From assembly GCA_035689095.1 (NCBI GenBank), contig DASSMB010000163.1, positions 1 through 15,529 of the forward strand: a stretch of 15,529 nt of DNA, in the 5' to 3' direction. Within the stretch, counting starts at the first letter, position 1. Each line of letters begins with the position of its first letter. This document shows positions 1-6,942 of this stretch, in pieces. The translations under genes were made by a program, and so were the position numbers. The notes under the pieces were generated by a model that did not search any database, was not told the DNA's origin, and was given only the letters and a program-made list of their open reading frames with translations. Origin of the DNA: JACDDK01 sp035689095 (GTDB lineage Bacteria; Actinomycetota; Rubrobacteria; Rubrobacterales; Rubrobacteraceae).

Positions 1-83
1 GTCACGGTCTGCGGCCCTTCCTCCAGCGCGCGCCGTATCAATTCGCTGAACCTCTGCTTCGCTTTCTGCCCCTGCCAAGTCAT
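1..83 (-). CDS. Phd/YefM-family antitoxin, N-terminal fragment (cut by window edge)
   Basis: The 27 codons visible on the minus strand begin MTWQGQKAKQRFSELIRRAL and continue EEGPQTV. This is the usual opening of Phd/YefM antitoxins of type II toxin-antitoxin pairs: a 'W-x-x-x-x-A-K-x-x-F-S-E-L' DNA-binding segment, then 'EGPQTVT'. The family binds its own promoter through this N-terminal region and neutralises a partner toxin (PIN/VapC, Doc or RelE type) through its C-terminus. The ATG is preceded by GGGAG at normal distance, which supports the start. The toxin gene would normally lie immediately downstream, outside the window to the left, so its type cannot be told. Confidence in the family is good although only about a third of the usual length is visible. 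Confidence 0.75.
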   Translation of the reverse strand, partial: MTWQGQKAKQRFSELIRRALEEGPQTV

Positions 84-99
84 CCCGCCAACTCCCATT

Positions 100-115
100 C
101 TGTCCACTCTGTCCA
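100..115. repeat. Direct repeat CTGTCCA x2, 9-bp period, upstream of the antitoxin start
   Basis: CTGTCCA occurs at 100-106 and again at 109-115, ending 17 bp before the antitoxin start codon. Antitoxins of this family usually autoregulate by binding short repeated sites near their start, so this is a candidate operator. Two 7-mers spaced by 9 bp are modest evidence. The remaining DNA up to 341 (about 225 bp) shows no recognisable gene. A minus-strand frame from a GTG at 309 stays open to position 1 but overlaps the antitoxin in another frame and resembles nothing known to me. Confidence 0.35.
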
Positions 116-341
116 GGACTATATCGAATTGGTGGGTCGTAGCGCCGCGGCCGCCTCGGTTTCCGGGCGCGAGAAACAACTCCCCGAAGGCGCGATTCGA
201 CTTCCCTCGTATGCTCGACCCGTCCAGGGATCTCGGCCGACGCCAGACACATCCAGGCCGCGGCTATCAGGCATACCCATGGAGACTTGAGCTGCTCGCG
301 GAACGGCACCCTTCGCCCCTGCCCCTAGTAGGTCGCTCCGC

Positions 342-2267
342 TCAGTGGTCGCAGTGACCGTTGTGGCTGGACGGGGGCACGTCCAGGGCCGGGCTCTGGT
401 CGAAGAACCCGACGGGCTGGAGCATGAAGCCCGCGTACTGCACCGGCATCACCGGCCAGTCCTCCAGACGTGCGGCGTGGTGCGAGCCGAAGGTGTACCA
501 GACCACCACGTCGGTGTCCTCCGTTTGCCGGTCGGCCGCTGTCCACCGGGCCAAGCCCTCGCCGCCCTGATGCTGGTTCGGGTAGTCGCCGGCGGCGTGC
601 ATCTCGGACGGCTCGTAAGGGGTCACCCAGAGGTGCTTGGTCATGAACCCCGCTCGCCTGAGGACGCTGGAGTCGGGCTGGGCGAAGGGCAGCACGTTGC
701 CGTGGGGGATCAGCTTGTAGCCTACCGGCTCGCCCGCCGCGTTCTCCACGGACGGGTTGACCACCTTCCAGTACCGGGCGCTGAAGGGGTCCACGACCCG
801 CTGGGCCTCCGACTCCCGGCCGAGCAGGGTGGATCTCGTGAAGAAGGCGTTGCCTAGCGGGTTCTCCGGGCCGGGGGGAGCGGACTCGGTGTTGACCTCG
901 TAGACCGAGTTCTCCCGCCCGTCGACATCCATGTCGAGGCGCATGCTGAAGAAGTGCTGGTGGATCGGGGCGTAGAGCCCGTCCTTATCGAGGAGCTGGC
1001 CGTACTTGGGCTTCTCTCCGGGCTCCACGGCTCCGGTGGACATGATCCCGGTGAGCTTCGCCTCGAACTCGATGTTGCCGTCCTGGTAGAGGTACCAGAA
1101 GAAACCGTACTCGTAGTTGCCGACGGTGGCGACGAAGGAGATAACGAGCCGGCGGCTCCTGCGCACCTCAGTCCTCTCGGTGCGGAAGTCAGTGTGCTTC
1201 CACAAGAGACCGTAGTCCTCCTCGTGCATGCAGACGGCGTTCTTTATGGCGTACGGTTCGCCGCTGCTGTCCGCCAGGGTGGCGTCGAAGTAGCGGATCT
1301 CGCCCAGGCAGTCGCACCCGAGCTCTAGCGAGTTGGCGAGTTGTCCGATGTTGTACTCGCCGGCGTCGAAGGCGTTCTTGCGGGAGTGGGTGGGCGCGGG
1401 GTCGCCGTACGGCACCACCATCTCCGAGAGCGAGGCGCGGTAGAGTATGGGGCGCAGCCTCCCATCGTCCTCGTACCCGACCGTGTGGAGCACGAGCCCC
1501 TCGCGGGGGGTGAAGCCTACGCGGAAGCGCCACTTCTGCCAGCGCACCTCGTGTCCGTTCACCCGGAAGCTGACACCTTCGGGTTGCGTGATCTCCACGG
1601 GCTTGAGGTCGGTCCGCATCTGCCCGACCTCTTCGGGGACGTAGTTGGCTGGGGTCTGCGGGACGGGTATCACGCCGTGGTCCTCTATGCGGACCACCCG
1701 GCCCCTGTTCATGTCCACGTAGACGATCAGGTTCTCGACGGGATGTGCGTATCCGTTGTCATCGGGGCCACCGATCTTCACCCAGATCAAAGCCCGCAGC
1801 AGGCGCCCCTCTTCCTCATCACCGTAGTGTCCCGCCGACCAAGGGTCCACCATCACCCCGTCGAACTCGGTGACGCCGCGCTTCCTGAGAGCCTCCTGGA
1901 CCTCAGGGCTCTCCTTTACGACCTGCTCGCACTCGAAGAACTCGTCGAGTATGACCTGCGGCTGGACGCCGGGGACGTCCTCCCACGACTTGACCGCACC
2001 CTCGGTGAGCGACACCACCGCCTCGTAGGTTTTTCCATCCGAGCGATCCAGCAGGATGGCGAACGCCTCGCGCTCGATCTCCCCGCCGTTCTCGAAGTCG
2101 AGGACGCGCTGCTTCTCCGGCTCGCGCAGGGCCAGCGAGACGAACCTGTGTGTCTCTCCGAGGTCTTGCTCCTTGCGCAGTATGCCCGCGGCGGCGGAGA
2201 TTTCCTCCGCGCTCAGCGGCTCGAGGGGGTGGGCGACGGCCTCGGCCGTCTTTTCGGTAAACGACAT
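342..2267 (-). CDS. Copper/topaquinone-containing primary amine oxidase
   Basis: Oxidises primary amines with O2 to aldehyde, ammonia and H2O2. The 641 residues match the length of the bacterial phenylethylamine/histamine oxidase type. The topaquinone precursor is Tyr385 in NYEY; the catalytic-base Asp is D301 in FDAGEY, 84 residues before it, the same spacing as in the Arthrobacter enzyme as I remember it. Copper ligands are H436 and H438 (IHQHFF) and H597 (FGSHHAAR). The LGCDCLG and KNAVCMHEED blocks are also present. No signal peptide is seen, so a cytoplasmic enzyme is likely. AAGGAGG lies 7 nt before the ATG. It sits 52 bp downstream of the permease on the same strand and is probably cotranscribed. 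The position just before FD, a tyrosine 'gate' in the Arthrobacter enzyme, is Ala299 here, so the substrate channel may be wider. Substrate is not determinable from sequence. Confidence 0.95.
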   Translation of the reverse strand: MSFTEKTAEAVAHPLEPLSAEEISAAAGILRKEQDLGETHRFVSLALREPEKQRVLDFENGGEIEREAFAILLDRSDGKTYEAVVSLTEGAVKSWEDVPGVQPQVILDEFFECEQVVKESPEVQEALRKRGVTEFDGVMVDPWSAGHYGDEEEGRLLRALIWVKIGGPDDNGYAHPVENLIVYVDMNRGRVVRIEDHGVIPVPQTPANYVPEEVGQMRTDLKPVEITQPEGVSFRVNGHEVRWQKWRFRVGFTPREGLVLHTVGYEDDGRLRPILYRASLSEMVVPYGDPAPTHSRKNAFDAGEYNIGQLANSLELGCDCLGEIRYFDATLADSSGEPYAIKNAVCMHEEDYGLLWKHTDFRTERTEVRRSRRLVISFVATVGNYEYGFFWYLYQDGNIEFEAKLTGIMSTGAVEPGEKPKYGQLLDKDGLYAPIHQHFFSMRLDMDVDGRENSVYEVNTESAPPGPENPLGNAFFTRSTLLGRESEAQRVVDPFSARYWKVVNPSVENAAGEPVGYKLIPHGNVLPFAQPDSSVLRRAGFMTKHLWVTPYEPSEMHAAGDYPNQHQGGEGLARWTAADRQTEDTDVVVWYTFGSHHAARLEDWPVMPVQYAGFMLQPVGFFDQSPALDVPPSSHNGHCDH

Positions 2268-2319
2268 CTGTGTTCCTCCTTCTAGCCTGTCTTGGGTCTT
2301 GGCGAAAGGACCGGAAGAC

Positions 2320-3891
2320 CTAACTCCTCCCGGGCCTGACCGCGTGGTCGCCGCGGCCGTCGCCGTCGAGGTCTATGTCCGGCCGCTCGGTCGCGTCCTC
2401 GTAGATGACCTTGCCGATGAGCGCGTACCGCTCAGGGCTCCTCGCCCTCAGGTAGAGCGCGAGCGCGACCCCGATCAGGAAGACCCCGATCACGATGTAA
2501 GGGATGGACCTCCCGAAGGGGGTCTCGGCGGCGGGTCCCAGAGCCGTGGCGAGGTTTTGAACCAGCAGGGCAACGACCCCGAATATGGCAAGCCCGCCGA
2601 GGACCGGCGCGACGAGGGTCCGCCACCAGTGGCGCGCCTCGGGGTGGTTGCGACGGAAGTACGCGATCACCGCGAACGAGCAGATGCCCTGGACGCAGAG
2701 GATGGCAACCGTCCCGAGCACCCCCATCAAGGAGAAGAGGCCGAGGTACGGATCCTGCCCGAACGCCCAGAAGAGCCCCACGATCACGGTGGCTATTACC
2801 GTCTGGGTCAGAGACGCGACCGCGGGTGAGCCATGAGTGGCGTGGATCGTGCCGAGGCCGCGGCTTATGAGGCCCTCGCGGCCGAGCGCGTACAGGTAAC
2901 GCGCAGCGCAGTTGTGAAAGGCCAGCCCGACGGCGAACGAACCCGTGATCAGCAGCCACTGGTAGAGCACGACCGCCCACCCGCCAACAAACTGCTGGGT
3001 GGGATCGAACAGCAGGGCGAAGGGGTTGGCGCTCTGGGCGAGCTTGACCGATTCGGCCAGGCCGTTCCCGGCGATGGCTGCCCACGACACCCAGGTGTAG
3101 AAGAGGCCGAGCCCTATAACGGCGATGTAGGTCGCCCGCGGGATCATCTGCTTCGGCTCCCGCGACTCCTCGCCGTATATCGCCGTGGACTCGAAGCCCA
3201 CCCACGACCAGAACGCGAACACGAACCCGATGGCGGGCGCCGCTCCCAGGAAGGCGTTAGCCGGGTTTAGGGGAGACAACGGTATACCGTCCGGCCCTCC
3301 GCCGGCCAGGAACACACTCCCCGCCATGAGGGCGAGGATCGCGATCTCGGTCGCCAGGAAGAACCCGAGGACCTTCGCCGTCAGATCGATGGCCCGGTGG
3401 CCGAAGAACGCATTCAGGGCGAGCAGCAACACCGCCAATATCGGCCAGGGTACGTTCAGCCCGAACTGGTCCCCGATGGTGGTCTGCGCGAAGGCCGCGA
3501 AGAGCCCGGCAACCGCCGCCTCGAACACAACGTAGGCCATCACCGCCAGTATTCCCGATGCCATGCCCATCACGGTGCCGAGACCATGCGAGATGTACGC
3601 ATAGAAGGCCCCCGTCGCCGTGATGTAGCGCGCCATCGTCACGTACCCGACCGTGAAGACCGTGAGGATGATCGTCACCAGCAGGTAGGTCGCCGGCGTG
3701 CCGATCTCACTCCCGAAACCCACGCCGATCGGAACGTTCGCCGTCATCGCCGAGATGGGCGCGGCCGTGGCGACGACCATGAACAGCACCCCCAGAAGAC
3801 CGATGGAGTTGGACTTCAGCCGCTGGAACTCCTGAACCCCGCCGTCCTCGCGTGCAATCGCCCCACCCGCCTGCGCTTCGCTTCTCTCCAT
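2320..3891 (-). CDS. APC-superfamily amino acid/amine permease
   Basis: A 523-residue polytopic inner-membrane transporter of the amino acid-polyamine-organocation superfamily, with about 12 hydrophobic segments from residue 30 to 482. Family hallmarks are the TM1 block ATAAPISAMTANVP (41-54), TATGAFYAYISHGLG (91-105), GFESTAIYGEESREPKQMIP (232-251) and the loop ARYLYALGREGL (330-341). N-terminus (1-27) and C-terminus (484-523) are hydrophilic; the tail is rich in Asp and Arg. AAGGAG lies about 7 nt before the ATG. It is the first gene of the minus-strand unit, followed after 52 bp by the amine oxidase, and diverges from the GntR gene. Context suggests uptake of the amine oxidised or glutamylated by its neighbours; an amino acid substrate is equally possible from sequence alone. 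Its likely promoter carries a 30-bp palindrome over the -35 box. Confidence 0.92.
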   Translation of the reverse strand: MERSEAQAGGAIAREDGGVQEFQRLKSNSIGLLGVLFMVVATAAPISAMTANVPIGVGFGSEIGTPATYLLVTIILTVFTVGYVTMARYITATGAFYAYISHGLGTVMGMASGILAVMAYVVFEAAVAGLFAAFAQTTIGDQFGLNVPWPILAVLLLALNAFFGHRAIDLTAKVLGFFLATEIAILALMAGSVFLAGGGPDGIPLSPLNPANAFLGAAPAIGFVFAFWSWVGFESTAIYGEESREPKQMIPRATYIAVIGLGLFYTWVSWAAIAGNGLAESVKLAQSANPFALLFDPTQQFVGGWAVVLYQWLLITGSFAVGLAFHNCAARYLYALGREGLISRGLGTIHATHGSPAVASLTQTVIATVIVGLFWAFGQDPYLGLFSLMGVLGTVAILCVQGICSFAVIAYFRRNHPEARHWWRTLVAPVLGGLAIFGVVALLVQNLATALGPAAETPFGRSIPYIVIGVFLIGVALALYLRARSPERYALIGKVIYEDATERPDIDLDGDGRGDHAVRPGRS

Positions 3892-3945
3892 AAACTACTC
3901 CTTACCTCTCCACCGCTTTCGTTGCATATCAACGACGCGAATAGG

Positions 3946-3974
3946 ACTATAACTAATACCAATTTGTATTGCAA
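3946..3974 (-). promoter_or_regulatory. Predicted sigma70-type promoter for permease-amine oxidase unit
   Basis: On the minus strand TTGCAA (3974-3969) is followed after exactly 17 bp by TATAGT (3951-3946). This is a good match to TTGACA-N17-TATAAT in an AT-rich island of an otherwise GC-rich window. It would give a leader of roughly 45-50 nt before the permease ATG at 3891. The -35 hexamer is the centre of the 30-bp palindrome. Confidence 0.6.
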
Positions 3975-3986
3975 TACAAATTGGTA
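3957..3986. promoter_or_regulatory. Perfect 30-bp palindromic operator, likely bound by the adjacent GntR regulator
   Basis: The left half TACCAATTTGTATTG (3957-3971) is followed with no spacer by its exact reverse complement (3972-3986). The core GTATTGCAATAC has the GT..AC outer symmetry typical of GntR-family operators. It lies in the divergent permease/GntR intergenic region, the classical site for autoregulation and neighbour control by HutC-type repressors, and overlaps the -35 boxes of both predicted promoters. That the GntR protein binds it is inference from position and symmetry; the palindrome itself is seen directly. A transcription terminator is unlikely because it lies upstream of both genes and has no following U-run. 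Confidence 0.8.
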
Positions 3987-3998
3987 GCAAAGCATAAT
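3969..3998 (+). promoter_or_regulatory. Predicted sigma70-type promoter for the GntR gene
   Basis: TTGCAA (3969-3974) is followed after 18 bp by CATAAT (3993-3998). Because TTGCAA is its own reverse complement, this -35 box is the same six base pairs as the -35 box of the divergent permease promoter. A transcript from here would carry a leader of about 45-50 nt before the GntR start at 4053. Confidence 0.5.
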
Positions 3999-4052
3999 GA
4001 ATTTGCATCGGGCGTGCTAAAATGCAGGAAAAGCTCGGCGTAGAGGAGGTAT

Positions 4053-4922
4053 ATGATAGCCGCAGGACAGCAGGAGGGATTCGGGCCCTTGACCAAGGAT
4101 CCCCTCTACGTAAGGGTTGAGAAGCGCATAGAAGATCTGTTGGTTCGGGGCCGTTACAGGGTGGGCGAGCGCATACCGCCCGAGTCGGAGTTGGTCAAGA
4201 GCTTGGGGGTTTCCCGGGTGACGGTCCGGGCGGGCCTGGCGCGGCTGGTCGAGCGGGGCTTGCTGGAGCGGCGTCAGGGTAGCGGTACTTTCCTGGCCCG
4301 ATTCCCTGAGGAGGGCCGGCCGCGGGCCGGGGGAATAGGCTTCAAGCTAGGCAGCGCGCAGGCCGACCTTGGCAGCCTGGAGACCTACACGGTGCTGGCG
4401 GAGCGGATGGGGCTCGAGTTGAGCAGCCGGGATCTCCGCATCGAGAGGATCGGGGCCGATTCGGAGCAGGCAGAGGCCCTCGAAGTACCGGAAGGAAGCG
4501 GCCTGGTGAGGGTGTCGCGGGTGCTGCTCGCGGACGGCGATCCTGCTGCCTGGATGGTTGACGTGGTACCGGAGGGCATCATCTCCGTCGACAGGGTCAG
4601 GGAGCGGTTCCGGCCGGACGCGATGTTGCTCGATGTTCTCGTTTCGGAAGGCGTTCCCGTCGGCTTCAGCGAGGTGCTCATAGAGGCGGAGATGGTCCTG
4701 CCGGAAGACTGGACAGCCGAGGCGCTGGAGCTCGAATCGCCCTCCGCCGCGCTTTCTCTAACCGAAACGATGTACCTGGAGACCGCCCATCCCGCCGACG
4801 GCAGACCGGTACAATGGTCGCGCAACCTCTTCTTGCCCGGACGGCTCAAGCTGCACATCGTCCGGGAGTTGGCCGAGCAGCGGGATCCCTCGCTGGTCTT
4901 CCGCCTTCCGAGCAATCGGTAA
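4053..4922 (+). CDS. GntR-family (HutC subfamily) transcriptional regulator
   Basis: A 289-residue regulator with an N-terminal winged helix-turn-helix at about 16-83, including the characteristic 'RIPPESELVKSLGVSRVTVR' and 'GLLERRQGSGTFLA', then a UTRA ligand-binding domain (about 105-283). UTRA domains bind small effectors that release the protein from DNA. The gene diverges from the permease-oxidase unit, with a perfect palindrome between them, so it probably represses both itself and that unit until the transported amine or a derivative binds. It is convergent with the glutamine synthetase gene. AGGAGG ends only 3 nt before this ATG, a short spacing, but no better start precedes the conserved PLYVRVEKRI segment. 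The next 172 bp (4923-5094) hold no gene that I can see. Confidence 0.92.
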   Translation: MIAAGQQEGFGPLTKDPLYVRVEKRIEDLLVRGRYRVGERIPPESELVKSLGVSRVTVRAGLARLVERGLLERRQGSGTFLARFPEEGRPRAGGIGFKLGSAQADLGSLETYTVLAERMGLELSSRDLRIERIGADSEQAEALEVPEGSGLVRVSRVLLADGDPAAWMVDVVPEGIISVDRVRERFRPDAMLLDVLVSEGVPVGFSEVLIEAEMVLPEDWTAEALELESPSAALSLTETMYLETAHPADGRPVQWSRNLFLPGRLKLHIVRELAEQRDPSLVFRLPSNR

Positions 4923-5094
4923 CAGAGGCCATAACCACTCCGTATGATTGGCCTGATTCAGGCGAAAGGTCAACCCCATCGCGCTCTCTGTCGGAGGAGA
5001 TCTCGTACGGGCGTCGAGCAGGGCCGACCGGCCCGAGCAGGATGGTCGCCAGCCTGCGGTCCGTTCGTCCCGTAGATCTCGGCACCCAACCGCT

Positions 5095-6462
5095 TCACGT
5101 GCGCTCGAAGTTCCGGTAGCGCTCCCAGTCGGTGACGGCGGCCTCGAACGCCTCGATCTCGACCCTCGCCATGTTCAGGTAATGGTCGACGACTTCCTCT
5201 CCGAATGCCTCGCGGACAACTTCGCCGTTGGCGAAGAGCTCGCGGGCCTCCTGTAACGACTTCGGGAAGGAGGGTTTGCCGGTTGCGGCGTAGGCATCGC
5301 CGGCGAGCTCTTCCTCCAGTGCCAGGTTTCTGTCCATGCCGTGTATGCCAGCGGCCAGCATGGCCGCGATGGCGAGGTACGGGTTGGCGTCCCCGCCGGG
5401 GACGCGGTTCTCGATCCTCAACGAACTGCCCTGACCTACGATGCGGAAGGCGCAGGTGCGGTTGTCCCTGCCCCAGGCCACCCTCGTGGGCGCCGCGGAG
5501 TAGTCCGAGTAGCGCTTATACGAGTTTATGTTAGGTGCGAAGAACAGCATAAGCTCGCGCACGCAGGCCAGTTGCCCGGCCAGGAAGCCCTGGAACCTCT
5601 TTGAGAGCCCTTGAGGTCCGGCAAATGCGGCGTCGCCCTCCCGGTCGCGCAAGCTCAGGTGGATGTGGCAGGAGTTCCCGGCGTCCTCGTCGAACTTGGG
5701 CATAAAGGAGATCGAGTAGCCTTCCTGGGCGGCGATCTCCTTGGCCCCGTTCTTGTAGATCGCGTGCCCGTCGGCGACGGCGAGGGCCGTACCGAACCTG
5801 AGGTTGATCTCGTGCTGCCCGGAGTTGCACTCGCCCACGGCCGTCTCCACCGGCAGACCTGCGCCGACCATCGAGTTTCGGATGCGCCTCAGGAGCGGCT
5901 CCAGGCGTGCGGTGTCCAGGAGCGAGTAGTTCACGTTGTAGCGGGTGGCCGGTTCCAGGTCCCTGTAGCCCTTCCGCCACGCCTCCTGGTAGGTGTCCCG
6001 GAAGACTAGGAACTCGAGCTCCGTTCCGACGAGCGCCTCGAGCCCGCGCTCCGCGAGCCGCCCTAGCTGACTCTTCAGTAAATGGCGCGGCGAGGCGAGA
6101 ACCGGCGTGCCGTCCTTCAATTCCAGGTCACACATCACCATCGCCGTGCACTCGTGCCAGGGGACGTATCTCAAAGTCTCCAGATCCGGCTTGTACGCGA
6201 AATCCCCGTACCCCTGTGCCCAGGAGGTCATCTCGTAGCCCCCGACGGTGTTCATCTCGACGTCCACCGCCAGCAGGTAGCTGCATCCTCCGGCGTCGTG
6301 CTCGACCACTTCGTCCAGGAAGTGCTTCGCGGTCAGGCGTTTCCCCTGTAACCTCCCCTGCATGTCCACCGCAGCGACGAGCACGGTGTCCACACGACCG
6401 GCTTCGGTCTCCGAGCGCAAAGTTTCGAGGTCCAAATTTCCCGATCTTTCCTTAAATCCCAT
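5095..6462 (-). CDS. Glutamine synthetase-family gamma-glutamyl-amine ligase (PuuA/GlnA3-4-like)
   Basis: A 455-residue glutamine synthetase fold protein. Visible active-site blocks: GTELEF (metal ligands E148, E150), ECNSGQHEI (E211, E218), CHIHLSL (H266), NSYKRY (313-318), and RIENRVPGGDANPYL (349-363). Compared with true GlnA it lacks the adenylylation-site region, and 'ENRVPGGDANPY' resembles gamma-glutamylputrescine/polyamine synthetases. These ATP-dependently join glutamate to an amine, protecting and routing it for catabolism. An amine permease and amine oxidase 1.2 kb away support this role rather than ammonia assimilation. GGGAGG lies about 7 nt before the ATG. It is transcribed alone towards the GntR gene. 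I found no copy of the 30-bp palindrome upstream, so its regulation is unclear. The 174 bp upstream (6463-6636) show nothing recognisable beyond a weak GCATCC/GGATGC inverted repeat. Confidence 0.88.
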   Translation of the reverse strand: MGFKERSGNLDLETLRSETEAGRVDTVLVAAVDMQGRLQGKRLTAKHFLDEVVEHDAGGCSYLLAVDVEMNTVGGYEMTSWAQGYGDFAYKPDLETLRYVPWHECTAMVMCDLELKDGTPVLASPRHLLKSQLGRLAERGLEALVGTELEFLVFRDTYQEAWRKGYRDLEPATRYNVNYSLLDTARLEPLLRRIRNSMVGAGLPVETAVGECNSGQHEINLRFGTALAVADGHAIYKNGAKEIAAQEGYSISFMPKFDEDAGNSCHIHLSLRDREGDAAFAGPQGLSKRFQGFLAGQLACVRELMLFFAPNINSYKRYSDYSAAPTRVAWGRDNRTCAFRIVGQGSSLRIENRVPGGDANPYLAIAAMLAAGIHGMDRNLALEEELAGDAYAATGKPSFPKSLQEARELFANGEVVREAFGEEVVDHYLNMARVEIEAFEAAVTDWERYRNFERT

Positions 6463-6636
6463 ACACGAACCTCCCTCACCCGAATCTTAAAGGATTTCAA
6501 GCATCCGCGAAGGTAAGAGGATGCATCGACTGTAATTGGCACAGGTAGCGTCACAGTACTCAAGCGGGATCTCCGTACGATACGACTTACGCCGTAAATG
6601 CAGGGAACCGTGAGAGGCGTGTTTTGCGTGCCCGGC

Positions 6637-6942
6637 TTACCTTGCCGACCCGTCGGGCCTGAGGTGGCGGTAGAGCGTCGAGCGCGACATACCCACCGGC
6701 TCGCACACCTCCCCCACGGGTATCTCGCGGTTCTTTAGCATCTTGGAGGCCAAGGCGAGCTTCTTCTCGTCCATTACCGGCTGGCTGCCGCCCTTCCTGC
6801 CGTGGGCTCTCGCCGCCTCGACGCCCGCCATCGTCCTCTCGCGGATGATGTCGCGCTCGAACTCGGCGACCGCCCCGAAGACGTGGGACACCAGCTTGCC
6901 GCCAGGAGTCGTGGTGTCCGGGCGCTGCCCCGGAAGCGGCGT
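6637..6942 (-). pseudogene. Serine recombinase (resolvase/invertase) C-terminal remnant
   Basis: Reading from about 6920 on the minus strand gives DTTTPGGKLVSHVFGAVAEF, then ERDIIRERTMAGVEAARAHG and a C-terminal helix-turn-helix (PVGEVCEPVGMSRSTLYRHL). This is the end of the catalytic E-helix region and the DNA-binding domain of Tn3-type resolvases. The first 100 or so residues, including the nucleophilic Ser and the Arg cluster, are missing. The frame opens directly after the TGA stop of the kinase remnant (6943-6945) and is in phase with it. An 84-codon open frame starts at ATG 6891, but without the catalytic domain recombination activity is not expected. It is best read as a relic of a mobile element. 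Confidence 0.85.

Noticed and set aside
1..309. Minus-strand frame from GTG 309 open to the window edge
   Set aside because: It overlaps the antitoxin start in another phase, codon usage degrades after about 40 codons, and I recognise no family. It could be a decayed gene but cannot be supported.
1341..2285. 314-codon open frame on the plus strand opposite the amine oxidase (and others at 345-857 and 954-1328)
   Set aside because: Antisense to a clearly real gene, composition typical of GC-rich shadow frames, no recognised motif.
5021..5034. GGGCC-GACC-GGCCC hairpin between the convergent GntR and glutamine synthetase genes as a bidirectional terminator
   Set aside because: Only a 5-bp stem and no U-run on either strand.
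6463..6590. Second GntR operator upstream of the glutamine synthetase
   Set aside because: Only CCAATTACAG on the minus strand resembles the left half-site CCAATTTGTA; there is no palindrome, so it is not counted as an operator.
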